Shown piece after piece: positions 36,301 to 49,949 of a DNA stretch of 64,000 bases. This DNA comes from Linnemannia hyalina (taxonomy: Eukaryota; Mortierellomycota; Mortierellomycetes; Mortierellales; Mortierellaceae). The notes under the pieces are model-generated. The model searched no databases, was not told the DNA's origin, and saw nothing but the letters and a program-made list of their open reading frames with translations. The DNA is taken from contig JAHRHY010000004.1 in assembly GCA_019671135.1 (NCBI GenBank), positions 1,302,001 to 1,366,000 on the forward strand, in the 5' to 3' direction. Numbering within the stretch: the first letter of the stretch is position 1; each line of letters opens with the position of its first letter. The translations under genes and the position numbers were made by a program.

Positions 36301-39300
36301 AGGGTCGCTTGAGTGCGCATGACCTAGAGTGAATGTTACGAATGCTGCATTAGTTTCCTATCCAACTCAGACGTGGCATGTTAAGTTAGCTGTATGGACA
36401 GCTATTTTTACCTGGGGCTGACTCTGTTGCGTATGAACAAAGAGAGGTGTCATCACAGAGGTGTTTCTCCACGAAGTATCGATACTGGAGTAGTTGTCGC
36501 TGAACTTGGCGTTTGGAAGCGAGTCGGCAAAGATTGGCTCAGTGTAATCCGAGCTTTTCTTGGTCGGGTCCAAAAGCATGTAGGTCGCGTATGTCAAGAA
36601 TGTATCCTCAGCTTGAGGGTCATACATGTTTCTAGCAATAACGAGGAATACGCGGTTAATAAATAGGCTTAGCCTGGACGTGCAGTCATAGCAATGTGCA
36701 AAGAGAGAAGGGATTTCTTACTTGACAATCTGATCCAAGCGTTGAAAAGTGTTTGACGGGAGGCGGTTCTTGCCATACCAAAACTCCACCACAGTGTGCC
36801 GAATCGATTCGCTGGGGTCTCCGAGTCCACGCAAAAGCTGCGTCCGCAAGGCCTTGGAGACGTGTGGGGCGCTGGCACATTTCTCAAATAGCACCATGAG
36901 AATCGAGTAGTACAATTTCTATTGGTAAGAAGACACAGTCGACGTGTGAGTATAGTGTCACCTTCAACATAGAGCAGTACCTTCAATGACTCGTTGGTTT
37001 ATGGGACGTACTCTGCACTCCATGCTTGAATGAGATGAAAACTCAAACACGAGCGTGTCCAGAAAGTACATGACTTGCTCTGGCTGGAGCGACTCCCACA
37101 ATCCATAAATGATGGATAGAGCTGCGAACTGTGTCCCTTCATCCCTACAGCAACAAATGTATGTAAAGGCAGTGTTAGCTACTCATTTCTATACGGGTCG
37201 TTTTCAAGAAGCATAGGAGCCACCTCCTTTTGATAAAGCGTCTTACTTGAGTTTGAGGCAGCCTAGGAAGTTCATTCCTTGGAGTGACTTGAAAAGATCT
37301 GGGATGAACTGGGCTCTGCCAGCTAGAATCTCAAGTAACAGCGTGCGATCCTCTCCAAACACCCGCTGGTACTCGAAGAGAAGCCGAGGACCAAATGCAT
37401 CTGTCATCTCAGGGTAGTTGAGCTGAACCTTGTGGAGACAGTTCAGGAACTGAACTCTGCCGTCCTTAGGCTTTGGACCTGGGAGAGAGGCAGGCACAAT
37501 GATCTCGGACAGCTAAACAAATCCATAGGTTGTTACAGGGTTAGATAATGAGATCGTAACTCAAAAGACAAGGGTGCCAAATATCAGATCGTCGACAGGA
37601 TCATACTTTTCTAGTAACCATGTCGGTAAATTCCTCGTTCATGCAGTCGTGCTTTTTCATGTAGGCCAGGACCAGGCCGCATACTTCAGCTGCAGACGTA
37701 TAGACCGCTTTGGGTGAGCTTCCCATGTTGCGAACCAAGGCCTCATAGTACGTCTCCTCGCGTAGTGCGCCTAGATCAATCTCGGGTCCCGTGTAGAACG
37801 GCGGGTTGTCGTGGGTCAATACAATTCCAAGAAGCTGAATTCCTGTAATGTTTTTCTTCTCATCTTTGTTGCTGAAGTTGCTGTAAATGACGTTCTAGTT
37901 GGTCAAAACAAGGGCCAAGTTAGATTGCCAGTGTAATTGGGATCGTTATTGACACTGGGGTATAGTAGGTTGAGCGTGAAGTGCCTTCTTACCGTCGGCA
38001 CAATGGCAATGTTGGACCAGTTTTCAAAGACCCCCTTGATCAGCTCAATGTTGTTCAAGAGGTACCGTCGCTGCTCATGGTAACAGTTCTTCATCAAGTA
38101 GCTCTATAAGCATGAAAAATGAAAGCTTGTTAGAAAAGTGCTGCAAAAAGTTGCTATCACGCTCAGCTTCCGCGCATTAATACGTACCAAAAAGCCCAAT
38201 AAAAGCACACGGTCCTCGTAACTATTCTCGAGTTTGACCGATGCACCCCAGACGACGATCAGAACGCACAGATCCTAAAAATATTTCGAATAGTAAAGGC
38301 ATTGGTGAGCTGAATAATGGCATTCTCAAGCAAAGCATTTACCGCACAAGTCAATCCAGTACAAGCAACCCTACCTGAACAAAGTAGTTCATGGGCTCGC
38401 CAAAGGTTTCTCCTTCCATCGCCAGTCTCATGAAAGGACGAAGCCACGAGTGAGCATACATCTCAAACGCTTCAGGCATGTTGATGACGATCTTGGCCAA
38501 GAAGAGGCGGATGTTTAAGGGTGTTTCTAGGGGGCACGAAATATATGGAAGGAAGAGATAAGAGGAATGTCAGTCGTCTAGATTGCCTTTGCGAGGTTCA
38601 AGGATGAATAGCCAGGAACACAAGAACTTACTCTGGTCGACCATCTTCCTGTACATATCTTTCATCCATGATGGCATCGAGCTTTCTTCTCTGGCCATCT
38701 CTTTTGGCGGTGGTGTGATGCTGCCGTGAAGCTCGCTTATGACCTGCAGGATCATCTTCATGCAGGGGTTGGTGTTGATAGCGTCCAGCTCAAGCATATG
38801 CTCATTCTCAGGGGACCTATCATGGTAGATGCGGAATGACATTACGTTAGAAAATCACCTTGATCTTCAGCAGAAAAGTAGCCAACAACTGAGGGTTGTA
38901 ACTTACTGGTTGTCTGGCTTTCCTTCGGCATCCTTAGAGGTTCCAGACATGGACGGCGATCCTGTCTTAGAATGCTCATTACCGCCCTGTTCGCCTTCGC
39001 TTGGGTCTTGATCACTAAATACGTTCCCATCGTCGACCATTCCAACACTCTGCAATCAATAGATTGGCATAGTCTTGTTAGCATAAATAAATCATTGTAA
39101 CTGGTAAACGTAAAGGCACAAAAGACAACAACCCTTTCCTTCTTACCTGCGACAAACTGCTGTCGCGCAAGTACTGCGAAGACATGTACTGGAACTTGGT
39201 ACTGAGCCTATATTGAAAGTATATTCAAGACGCGACGTATGCGTCCGCCACGCTTATTAACTCACGCACTCAAACGACAGTGGCATTCTCTTATCAGGGT

Positions 39301-42300
39301 CTGTGAGAAACTTACGTTTTGTTCGGGCTCAAAGACTTTGATCGGAGGTCTGAAAGGCGAGTCTTGACCAAAGGACTGGACAACACTTGCTCAAAGTGAT
39401 AGACGGCCTACATCACGTTCAAAGCAGTTGAAGTAAAAAGGGCGTTGGTCTGCTTGAAAAGTTTTCCTCATATATGCAGCGATCGTCAAAGTCCATCTCA
39501 GGCTCAATAGTCCTTACCGTGAGGTCAACGATGTTCTCCCAGACATATTCCTTCTTGGCGTCATTATCACGGAACAAGAACTGGCGGAAGAAGTCCTCCT
39601 TTCGCTGTGTGCACAAAATTGCCGCCGCCAGTGCATTATAGGCAGCACGCTTGTATTCCTCACGAAGGGCGGCAGCTTCGGGTGTCATCGAAGTCTATAA
39701 ACAGTTTCCAAATGAATATGGTCTGTGAGTTGTGTGCCATCGTGCTTAGAGAGACCCCTCGTCCCCACTTCGGCATTTCATCTCGATACTTACAGAGTCT
39801 TGTTTGAACTTGGCGGCATTGGCTGTCTTGAAGACCTCGACAGTGAGCTCCTTACCGGTGATAGCCTTGCCTTTTGTGAATGCATCCACGATTCTGCTCT
39901 CCTTCGTGTTCACGGCTTCGGACTGCAGTCTCATGTACATGACATGCATAAGATCGTAGCAGCACTCTCGCTCGATAAAATCACGTCGCAGATCGACATC
40001 CGTGAGTCGAGGCCGCTCCTGCTTGATGACGCCGATAATGCTGACGACGTTCAACACATAAAACTCTGTGACACTGAGTGGTGGGACGACCTTTAAGATG
40101 GGTAGCAGGATCTGCTTGATGATGTTACGACGATGGAGATCAGCGTGCGTGCGCTTGAGGAACTCACTACAACCATCGCATAAGAGAGTAACAAAAATCA
40201 GCATCGATACAAGGGCAGAGATGACGTGAAGGAACGAATCAAACAGAATGTAGGCTTACTCGAAGCAGTGTCTAGTAGTCTCCAGAAACTTTGAGAGCGG
40301 GAGCTTCAAGGCATACGATGCGATGGATTGCTGCATGCGCTCCATGTGGGGGTGGTTCGACTCTCGAACCGCAATCCCCATCAGCGTCTTGAACAAACTT
40401 GTGTTCGAAGACGCCACCAATGCCTTCAGGAGTAGATCAAGCGCAGCGATGTAGTCCTTGAACCTACATTTGATAGAGGGCGAACCATATTAATGTCTGT
40501 AGGACAGGTCATGTATCACCATGCCTCAGTAGTCCACCATCTCCTATTGCGAAACTTACCTGGGACTTCCTTGCTCGTATTCAGACGATGATGTTGGCAT
40601 CATGTTCAGAATCGCCCTATTAAAGACAGTTTCAAACTATACACAAAGGATGAGAAGTCAGTTTACCAAAACGTGCAGCTTAAAGAGTAAAGTGTGGTCA
40701 ATGCGATGACATCAGCTTGAGCGCGAACCTCGGCAGTCCTGGCACCAGGGTAGGCAAGGAAGACAGGAAGGACAGGGAACGCTTCCGACATCGCCGGCAG
40801 TGCCAGATATTGGCGGCTCTCGGGGTCGCGTTCAAAGAAGGACTGGTACACCTTGAAGAAGTAGTCGACAAAGGCCTCGGTTTTCGACATTCGGAGAATT
40901 CGCGGACTCAGACCGACGACCTTTTTGCAAATAGTAATCGCCATCGGCGCCTGGTCGCCCTCGAGAGAGTTAATACTATGAGAAGAAGGATTGCATCCGT
41001 TTAGCATGCTGATGTACATTGATTACATCATCTTTATCCGTTTTGGTAATGAGCAGAGCTTACAGGTTCTCCAGGACCGAGTAATCCGTAGTCAACTAAT
41101 AAGAACAAAAGCAAATAGGATAAGTCTCAAGACGCCAAAAGGAATTCTCATCCTCGTTCAATGACATAAGAGAGAAGAACCAATCCCAGGTAAAATACCA
41201 TATTCAGGAACATATTCTTTTCCGCAGCCAGTTCAGCATGTGAAAACATGTAGTCCAAAAAGTCATTCCAGATGGTCAGAAGAATTGGGCTTGACCTGAC
41301 TGACTGCGCCAGCAATGGGGTGAGATCCGAGAAATGCGTGGCCAATCCTCGGTTAATCTCGTCAGCGTACTTCAAATACGTCAACTTGGCTTGCTCCGCG
41401 TTTTCAGGATCCTATCGTGTGATGAAACCAATGATAAAAACGTATGTTTAAAAACCCTTCTATGCACAGTCTTACGGCATCGCATTTGTAGAGTATTCCA
41501 GTAATAACATACCAGCAGGTAATCCCACAGCTTCCGACGGCATTGGCTATCGACCATGCAAAGGCGCAAAAGAGCACTGCAGTAGCTGATCCACATCGGG
41601 TCCTGGGTTCCTTGAACCTCTGCGAACGTCTCATAAAGGGATGTAATGAACTGCCCAGACTTGTGACTCGATCCTTCGAACATGTCGCTGAGTACTCCGC
41701 ACTTCTGCACCAGTTCAATACCATCAAGAGCTGCCTTGCACTTGATAGGATCGCGTCCTATGTCGAAGAAGTTGGTGTCAGTTTGAGGCTAACTTAACAG
41801 TTTCCAAACAATGGGTGATTAAAGAAGTCTTAAAAGTAGCTTTACCTTTCAAGTTGAGAGAGGGCGCCATTGGGATGAGACTGTTGGCAGTGATCGTGTC
41901 GCGCAGCACCTTGCCAAAGTGCTGGAGCACATTCGAAGGAAGTTTCTTGACCACCTTGAGCCCTGTCTCGAGCTCCTTCTTCAGTTGTATAGTCTCGTCT
42001 CCGCTCTTTAACAACTCTTCATTTCCGATGCTGTCAGGGTTGAAGAGACAAGCCGCAAATACAGCCGAAAAGTTCGTCCCCAAAAGTCCAGATGCCTTGA
42101 GACTCTCCACCAGCGAGCTTCCACCGCGCTCCAAGTCGCGCGAAGCAACAAGGGACACAAACGAGATCACTCGGCGAACGGTGACAAAATTTTGGTCCGT
42201 GATCTGTCGACGTTCTGTAGCAGTCAAGGGGGTCGCTAACTCATCTCGTTCTAGCGCTCGCGAAAATAGGAGGCACTTCTCCAAGAACTTTCCGCATGCT

Positions 42301-45300
42301 GTCATAATCGTTCCTGTCTTGAGTTGAGCAAGGAGCTGCTCTGAACCTCCAGGATGATTCAACAGCCAAATATAGTTGGAGAGATTGGATGCAAGTTGCG
42401 CGCTCCACCTTTGATACACTGTCGGGTCCGCAAACGTCTCAGAGCTGTAGCCAGTGCCCTTGTATATGTTGCTGATGTATTTCGAGTCCTGAGATAGTTT
42501 TGCGCCGATCCACGAACCCGGACCAGAGGTGTCTATAGAAGGACGAGGACAAAAATTGCTTTAGCATTGAGTAGGGAACCGGCAATCGTGACCCGAACGA
42601 AGGAGGCAATGGCTGAAAATACATACTTGGAAGCAATTTGACAAAACTGTCAAAAAGCATTCGGCAGACTCTTGTGTACTCGACCTCGGGTTGCGCGGTT
42701 TCATTCAACAGCCATTCCACAACAACATCCAAAGTTGCGTCGTCGTGATTGGGAAACCGCCGCCTGTCTCGTGAATCCTTGAGAAACAGACTGGACTTGA
42801 CTTGGATGATACGCTGGAGATGTGTGATGGCCTGATACGTCTGCTGGCGAGTTCCAAGGCCTGCGTGATCGCCTTCTGCCAGTCTCAGTCCAAACAGCAT
42901 CCAGTAAAGCAACTCCAGTGTGAACTGGTTCACCAGCGTTACCTCTTCGCGAAAGATCCTGTAGATACGATTGACAATAAGAGCGGCCCCGAGACGCTTT
43001 GTGGGGTTTGAGTGAGAGGCGAGGTTGTACGTTCGCTTCAACAATGACTTGACGTTCACAGACTATCCAATTGAGTGAAAAATACAGAGTGAATAGTAAG
43101 CACAATGCATCAATCTACAGACATACGACGCAGATGAACACTCTTCCCACGATTTACTTACGGAGGAGGATGTCCCACTCTGCTTAATCGACCACTTGAC
43201 AAACTCGCCGAGACACTCGGCACCGTAGTCCCGAAGTGGTCCAAGAGTATCACATGCGGCATCCATACAGCAACTCAGCAAAGCAATGGTCTCTGGATTC
43301 TCATACTGGGAGCTGATCGTCAGCCAGTGGATCAACTGTGATACCAATGGACGATAAAGGGACTGGGGCACTAGATCCACGTCGACAGCAAGGCGGAGTA
43401 GCGCAGGGAACACCTTCTGGTAGATCTTGTGGAATGGGCTCTGATAAAGACAATTGCAAAGAACATAGGCGTTAGATCACGCGTCTTGCATCACATCGTG
43501 CATGCTGGCCTGTAGACATCTAGGCGAGACTTACGTTTTTTGTGTCTTGTGATGACCGGGCACGGAATGCACTGGAGCCGATCATGAGAATGACAAGTGA
43601 ATGAAGGAGCTCGCAACTTGCTACCTTGATCTGGCGGTTCAGCGAATGCTCGGCTAGGTCAACAATACGTGGCAGCATTTCATCTGCAGTAAATCATGCA
43701 GCCAGATTAGTACATCTGTTTATGTGCTTCTTGGTGATGCTGTAGAAGCCGATTGGTGGGTTCTTACCGAGCTGAAGCTCCGTTTTCATCTCCTGGAACG
43801 GGATTTTGAACTTGACTCTTGGCTCAGGGTCCCAGGCAAGTAAATCGGACACGGCCGTCTTGTCGTTGGAGCGCGCCGATCGCCGGTCTAAAATGAGCTT
43901 GTTGTACTGAGCTTGACGGCCAAGGAGTCTCAATATCCGCAGCTGAAGATCCTTCATGGACTGCACTGGCGTGGACGATTCCTATAAATCAGAAGGACAA
44001 CAGCCAATCAACGTTTGCGGCTTACTAGGAAAACACTTCTCGACAGGTTGAACTGTAAAAAGGTAACATCTCAACCTTCTTACCAGAATGAACACGGTCT
44101 TAACCATCTTCGTGTAAGCTGTTTCCCCCTTGCTGGATCGATCCTTTCTCGACCTGAGGACGGATCCTTCAGCTCCATCGCTATCTCCTGTTGGTATTTG
44201 AACCAAGAGGTATTCGTTCAAACAAGGAAGTACCTGGGCAAACCACGAGTTTTGCTCCCGATCAACAATGTCAATCCACCGTTCGACAGCATCGAGTCCA
44301 ATCGACGCCAGAGGAAAGTAACCGAGGCCTAGTTTGAGCGCCAGTTGGATAGGAGCAATAATACTGTCCGAGTCGGTGAGAGCAGACGGGCTGGAGAGTA
44401 CCAGGTACAGACAGGACGCGAGAAGGTCATCTTTGTATTGCTCCAGTCGAGCAAGAACTTCTCGAATGTACTTTTGGAACAAGGCCGCAGCGCGTTGAGC
44501 CTCCACATGCTCATCCCCATTCTATCACAAAGATGGTTATTTGTTGGTCATTAGCCGTCGGTGGAGATTTTCACAGTTGAGATCATGAACCAAAGCCGCC
44601 ACCGGTTGTGTGTCTTTGTTACTTACCTTGACATGTGGGTCCATTGTACTTGTCGACTTGAAGAGAGAGATATTCTGGCATACTTGGAGGCAGGCAGCAA
44701 ACATCTTGTAGAAACCGCTCACGAGTGGGTGCCTTGCAGAAAGTTCAATGAGAGTTTTACCGATCACGTACGTCCAGCGTCCAAACAGATCGGGTCGGAT
44801 CTCGGGCAAAAAAAGCTGCCAAAACTCTGTCAAGTTCTGGAAAATCACAAAGTCCTTGGCGCAGTTTGCTTGCATCTTGGCAATGTCGCCGGAGACAGGG
44901 ACCGCAGAGACCAACTCCATAGATGCATCGGGGTCAAGAAGTCGGGATTCTGGAGTCGAGTCATCCTCGTCGGTGGCCTCATTATCTGTGGGGACCTCAG
45001 AGTCGGACACTGACAGGTTCAAAAGCGAAACCAGCCGCTTGAATGATTCCATTGTTGAGCCGTAGATGATTTGTAAGAATCGCTCCTGGTCTTCATCGGG
45101 GATTTCTGTAAATTTCTTCTTGAGGTCCTTGCTGAGAGCATTAGGTTTGAAGAGATTCCGCCACAGGAAGAGGTAGATGGTGTATGAGTGAGGAATGTTT
45201 TCCGTTGCACCTGGTTGCCGATTGACTTTGAACAGATCCGACACGGACCGTGAAATATCGGACGATGTGAAAACCAGTAACCTGTAGGCTGTGATGCGTG

Positions 45301-47485
45301 GTTGCACATGAAATAAAACGTAGAGGATAAAAGTGAGGTTGGTTATCATAGAGTTATCGACGGGTCTCAATGCGATCACAGTTATGAGAATACAATTGCG
45401 ACTTACAAAACTTTTCAAAGAATCCCCTCAAGACTCCTTCGCCTTTGTTGAACAGGCTGACGAGAAGCCTCTCGATGGCGATGGTACAGTCGATGCGATT
45501 GTAATAGGAGAGCTTCGCAAAGTTGACGGTAGCCACATTGGCTATTTGATTTAGTGCGGTCATCAAAAGCTCGGGGATCTCATCGTAGACCTCGGCGACG
45601 AACGTGTACGCTGTGATGAACGCTGCGAGGTGGGAAGTTGAACCGTCTATTCCTTCGTTTGTATTCCTATTATATGAACAAGACATGGTTAGAGACAGCC
45701 GGAAATCATTACGTGCGCGAAGCTCAATAATTTGATCCGCCACTCTTAACCGATCATAGGACGCGTGTCAATTGGAAACACTTACGAAGAGACTAAGAAC
45801 GCGCTCTTTGTGAGGAGATGCGCGAGGAGTTTGGGGAGCTGATCGGGTGCGATATGCTTGCAAGGGGCTGCAAAGTATCCGTATCCTCTGATAGCCACCG
45901 ACATTGCCTTGTATTGAGCCAACGTCGTGACGACCTCCGTGCCGATGATTTGCTTAAAGTTTGTTGTGAAGAACTAGTTCCGACCCGAAAAAATAATGAC
46001 AATTAGGAACAAAGCCATCGTTATACAAGTGAAAAGCCAACAAGTACACTTGTGACAACTACACTCACCAGGAAGCATTGGTACTCTTTTTCCGTAGTAG
46101 GGGAGGTTGTCAGGACGTCCGCAATCTATACGTGAATAATCATCCATGTTGGTGTTATACCTTTGCTCTTCTTTTCAAAATCGCGTTGCATATCATAGAA
46201 ACAAAGTCTCTGTCCCTAATCTTACCTCTTGCAGAAACACATCCAGAGCGTTGTATCCACACTTTGACATTTTGTCGTGAGTGTGTTCACAATACCCAGC
46301 GATCCTTTGGTACATCCACTCGTAAATGTCAATCAGCATTGGCCGGAAGAGATGAATGTGGTGTGCGAACAAGTCCAGAGCGGCTAAATAAAATACAAGA
46401 CGGGGGTGGGGTTGGTGAGTTGAAAGGAACGAATGATATATTGTTGAGATGTAAACTGAAAAGAAACTGCAGGCGGTACGTACCCACAGGTGCGGCATAT
46501 CGACTGAGATCTTCTGGGACATTGACCAGAGTCTTGACGAACCGCATGATAGCTGGGACCTTGCTTACGGCAGTCTCTGATGAGAGACTGTAAAGACAGT
46601 TGTCTAGTCCAAGGATTGCACCCGCCACCAATGAAAGCTCCTGCTTGCCGCCGGTACTCAACTGAGTTTCTACAGTGCTGGTACACCATCGAACGATTGA
46701 TTCCAGACGCTCTGTTGCAATTTCCGGAAAGTAACGCGCCACCATTCCCAAGACCTCCAGCACTTCTGCCTTGACTGTTCCTCCCATCTTTGTTTGTTGA
46801 GTGCCATATGCTGTGAAGCACTTTGTGAAAAGTCCTGTGATGTCGAGTGCCTCGGGGTCGATCAGGGATGTGTAAGAGGACAGTATGGTTTTGATTGGCA
46901 ACAAGGATGCCCGCTTGACCTTAGCTGCGCTATCGTTGAGGAACAGAGTCTGGCACGTTCTCTGTATTGAACGAACAGGATGGAAAAGCCGTTAGAGATG
47001 GTGTTGCAAGATGCGCGCGCTATCATTCATACTTCTGTTAGGTTGGGGTCTGGTGAGGCTCCTCACCTTGATGTCGACGATGAAAGGAGGCATGGTGGAC
47101 GGTGACCGGGTCAGGTATTCGGCCGTGAATTCCAGAAAAATAACCTTGGCGTCGCTGTGAACCTTCTTGTCGAGGGACCTGCGAAGAAAGTGCAGGATGC
47201 CCTTATCAGGGTTGAACAAAAGGGACGTTGACATATCTATATTGGCGCCAAGAAAAACCTTCTGTCAGTGACTTGTTGTCTATCACGTCGTAGGCATTGC
47301 CTATTTGCTTCAGAGTCGCCCTTTTATGAGGGGTTACCAAGTTCATCCTCTCTCAAGTCGGAGAGGGCGATGTTGCAGATGTTTGTTGCGGCGGCTTGGC
47401 TGTCAAAGTTGCCGATGCCTGGGTCGTTTATGTCATCGATGAGCTCGACCAGCGTGAGCCGGAGGTGATCCAAAGGCGAACTCAT
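30349..47485 (-). CDS. PRKDC: DNA-dependent protein kinase catalytic subunit (DNA-PKcs), many exons
   Basis: A 17 kb gene of several tens of exons with short introns; I estimate about 3,900-4,100 residues. The start ATG is at 47485 (MSSPLDHL); exon 1 is 47338-47485. The N-terminal HEAT array shows VNVPEDLSRYAAPV, like human DNA-PKcs. The mid region has VHTQQSQPQ, RTQATLGDDELRATQ and KYRAGDLPDIQIP (about 35830-36450), matching the ABCDE autophosphorylation cluster and the YRxGDLPDIQI block. The kinase has FLVKGGEDLRLD, ILGIGDRHLENFLVN (Asp codon 31109-31107) and IDFGHAFGSATEALPVPELA (Asp codon 31052-31050). The FATC end is ILGRAWIGWMPWV before the stop at 30349. It is a PIKK that acts with Ku in non-homologous end joining in the nucleus. 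Not all internal junctions were checked, so a defect in the middle cannot be excluded. There is a 202 bp gap to the AtuA-like gene upstream. Confidence 0.93.
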
Positions 47486-47687
47486 TGCGGTCGAGTGGTT
47501 GAATCAGGTTGGGGGATGAATGTTGAGGTGTGGTGAATTAAGGAACGGAGGAAGAAAGAGAAAGAGATGAACGAACAAGAGAACAAGAGGAGAACGCGAC
47601 AAAAAAGGGTGGCAAAAGCCAAAAAAAAATGGTGGCGGAAAATTGGACGGAGAGCATTTTTTTATTTGACGGATCATAGGGTACTTT

Positions 47688-49949
47688 TTACAGGGAGGAC
47701 AAGAGGCCCTTGGGGACCTTGACCTTGAAGCTGAGGAGCATCTGTCCATAGGACTTGCCCTGGCGATCCAGGTTCAGCGAGCTCAGACCACCACCTCCCA
47801 GACTGCGGGTGAGGACAAAGTTGAGGGCCTGGATGCCAGGGAGCTCATAGCGGGCAACCTTGCCCTGGGCAAGATGGGCCATGTACTCCTTGACCGATTC
47901 GGCGGTCAACTGCTGATTGATATAAGGATAGAACTTTGGATCACGAGCAATCACGCCGACGTTGGCAGTATCACCCTTGTCACCACTGCGGGCATAGGCG
48001 ATGCGGATCAGAGGAACCAACACAGTCTCTTCCGAGGCATTGGCGGGCAAGGGTGCGGCGGGAAGCACAGGGGGGTATTCGTTCTTGACATCGCTAGGGC
48101 CAGTGAAGGGGATGGTCTTTTGGATCAGCTTGTCCCCAGTGCCAATGGTCAGCTTGGCGGGGATGGCACCCTTGGGAGCAAGGATGGAGTAGTGCGTCAT
48201 GTTTGGGCTTGGGTGGGGACGTCCGCCTCCACCTCCAGTGATTCCGGGGGCATTGCCCGTAGCACTAGGGGCCAGCTCGACTCCGAGAAGAAGCAAGCCG
48301 TGCTTCTCAGGGTGGACAGCAGTAATTCTGCAGCAGACCTCACGCGAATCAATGGCAGTTGCATGTGGTCTATAATGACGGACGTGAACAGATGTATCAG
48401 GATGAGTGCGACAAAAGGGCATCAAAGAAAAAAAGCTACCAATCGCACAGGTGGAGCCACCCAGTTTCGTTGTTGTTCATACCCATATGAAGATTCAGCT
48501 CCAAGGGCCTCAACGCGGACGGCGGTGTAGTCCTCAATGCCGAACTTCTCTAGGTTCTTTCTGGCGCGCTTGACAACAGCATCACCAACCGCAAGAGCCT
48601 TGTAGTACATTAAAAAGGATCACTATCGATTAGTGAACTGCCAAATGTGACACTGAAATATCACAAAGCCTTGCATGAAGGGACGAGTCATTGAAATGTA
48701 CCTTGCGTCTGGCATCAATGCCACCAATCCAAAGATCGGCGGTGATCTTGTAGCCCTCAACATAAATGCCGGAGCACTTGAGGTAGGGTGTTGGGGGTCT
48801 TCCCTTGGCGCCAGTGACCAAGACACGATCCTTGCCGACTTGGGAGACCTTGACATTGCGGAGATCCAAGATCACATCGGGGAGGATGTAGGAGCCAGGG
48901 TCCAAAACTTCGTAGACAAGCTGCTCGGTCACAGTAGCAACGGTTACCAATCCACCGGTCTCGGCTGGCTTTGTGACAATAAAGTCGCCATTAGATTTGC
49001 ACTCGACGATGGGGAAACCCATGTTGGCCCATCCTCCATGAGGCGAGTTGGCGCTGAGCTCCCAGTCGGTAAAGTTGCCTCCTGTTGTGTGGCAGCCGCA
49101 CTCGACGATGTGTCCGGCCAGCGATGCTCCTGCCATCTGATCCCAGTCCTTGTTAGGGTTCCACTTGTATTCGTGCAACAGGGGTCCTAAAACAAGAGCA
49201 CTGTCGACGACACGTCCAGTGACGACAATGGTTGCTCCTGCGTCGAGAGCCTCTGCAATTGGGACGGCTCCAAGGTAGGCGTTGAGGGACAAGTTCTTTT
49301 TTTCGGCTCCTGGGTAACGGTCGACCTCGTCCTTGTTACCGGTGATGTAGTTGAAGGGGATCAATTCGCCCTTGGCGTTCATCTCCTCTGCGCGCTCGTG
49401 AAGATCGTCTCCGGTGACTGCTGCGACGACCAAGCCCTTGATGCCGTTTTCCTCGGCGATCTGCTCGATAGCCTCCTTGAGTGCGAGGGGGTCGAGTCCC
49501 CCAGCGTTGGTGATGACCTTGGTACCGTTGGCGACGATGTCTTCGATCAGTCGCTTCCAAACAAAGGTAATAAAGTCGCCGACGTAACCGCCAGGACCAG
49601 CTCGGCTGGCCTTCTTGGGGTCCGCACCTGATTTGCGGTGGCGCGCCAGGAGACCCATAGTGACCTCTAGTGTATACATCAAATCGGGTGGGATTGGCAA
49701 TGTGTTAGTGGTTGCAAGCACTTGTGTTTAGTCGGGCGGGAGACTGCACGTAAGAATTCAATGATGAAGATGACGGTGGGACTCGTGTTTCGTAGTTGGT
49801 TGTTGTTGCAGGGCTTTACCGGCAAGGTAGTCGGCCACCAGGTAGTCGAGGTTCTTGCCCTCGAGTGTGACCAGTTGCTCGGCAGCCGAGACTGAGTCTC
49901 CCCAGAAGGCACTATAGCATCCGATGCGAACTGTTTTTTCAGGAGCCAT
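47688..49949 (-). CDS. AtuA-like protein (DUF1446), acyclic terpene utilisation family
   Basis: Four exons in minus order (49821/49820-49949, 48702-49666, 48483-48598, 47688-48369) give 630 residues. The N-terminus [13 protein letters not shown] is followed by [20 protein letters not shown] and [10 protein letters not shown], then VTNAGG-type and [19 protein letters not shown] blocks, all typical of the AtuA N-terminal domain. [18 protein letters not shown] and SGIYVEGYK segments end it. The C-terminal ferredoxin-like AtuA domain carries [20 protein letters not shown]. In Pseudomonas atuA belongs to the citronellol/geraniol breakdown cluster; the enzymatic role is not settled and the fungal substrate is unknown. 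No terpene-pathway partner lies nearby. Confidence 0.9.

Noticed and set aside
38842..39084. 80-residue - strand frame within DNA-PKcs
   Set aside because: Another frame (SVGMVDDGNVFSDQD) fits the gene's splice pattern; this one is a shadow.
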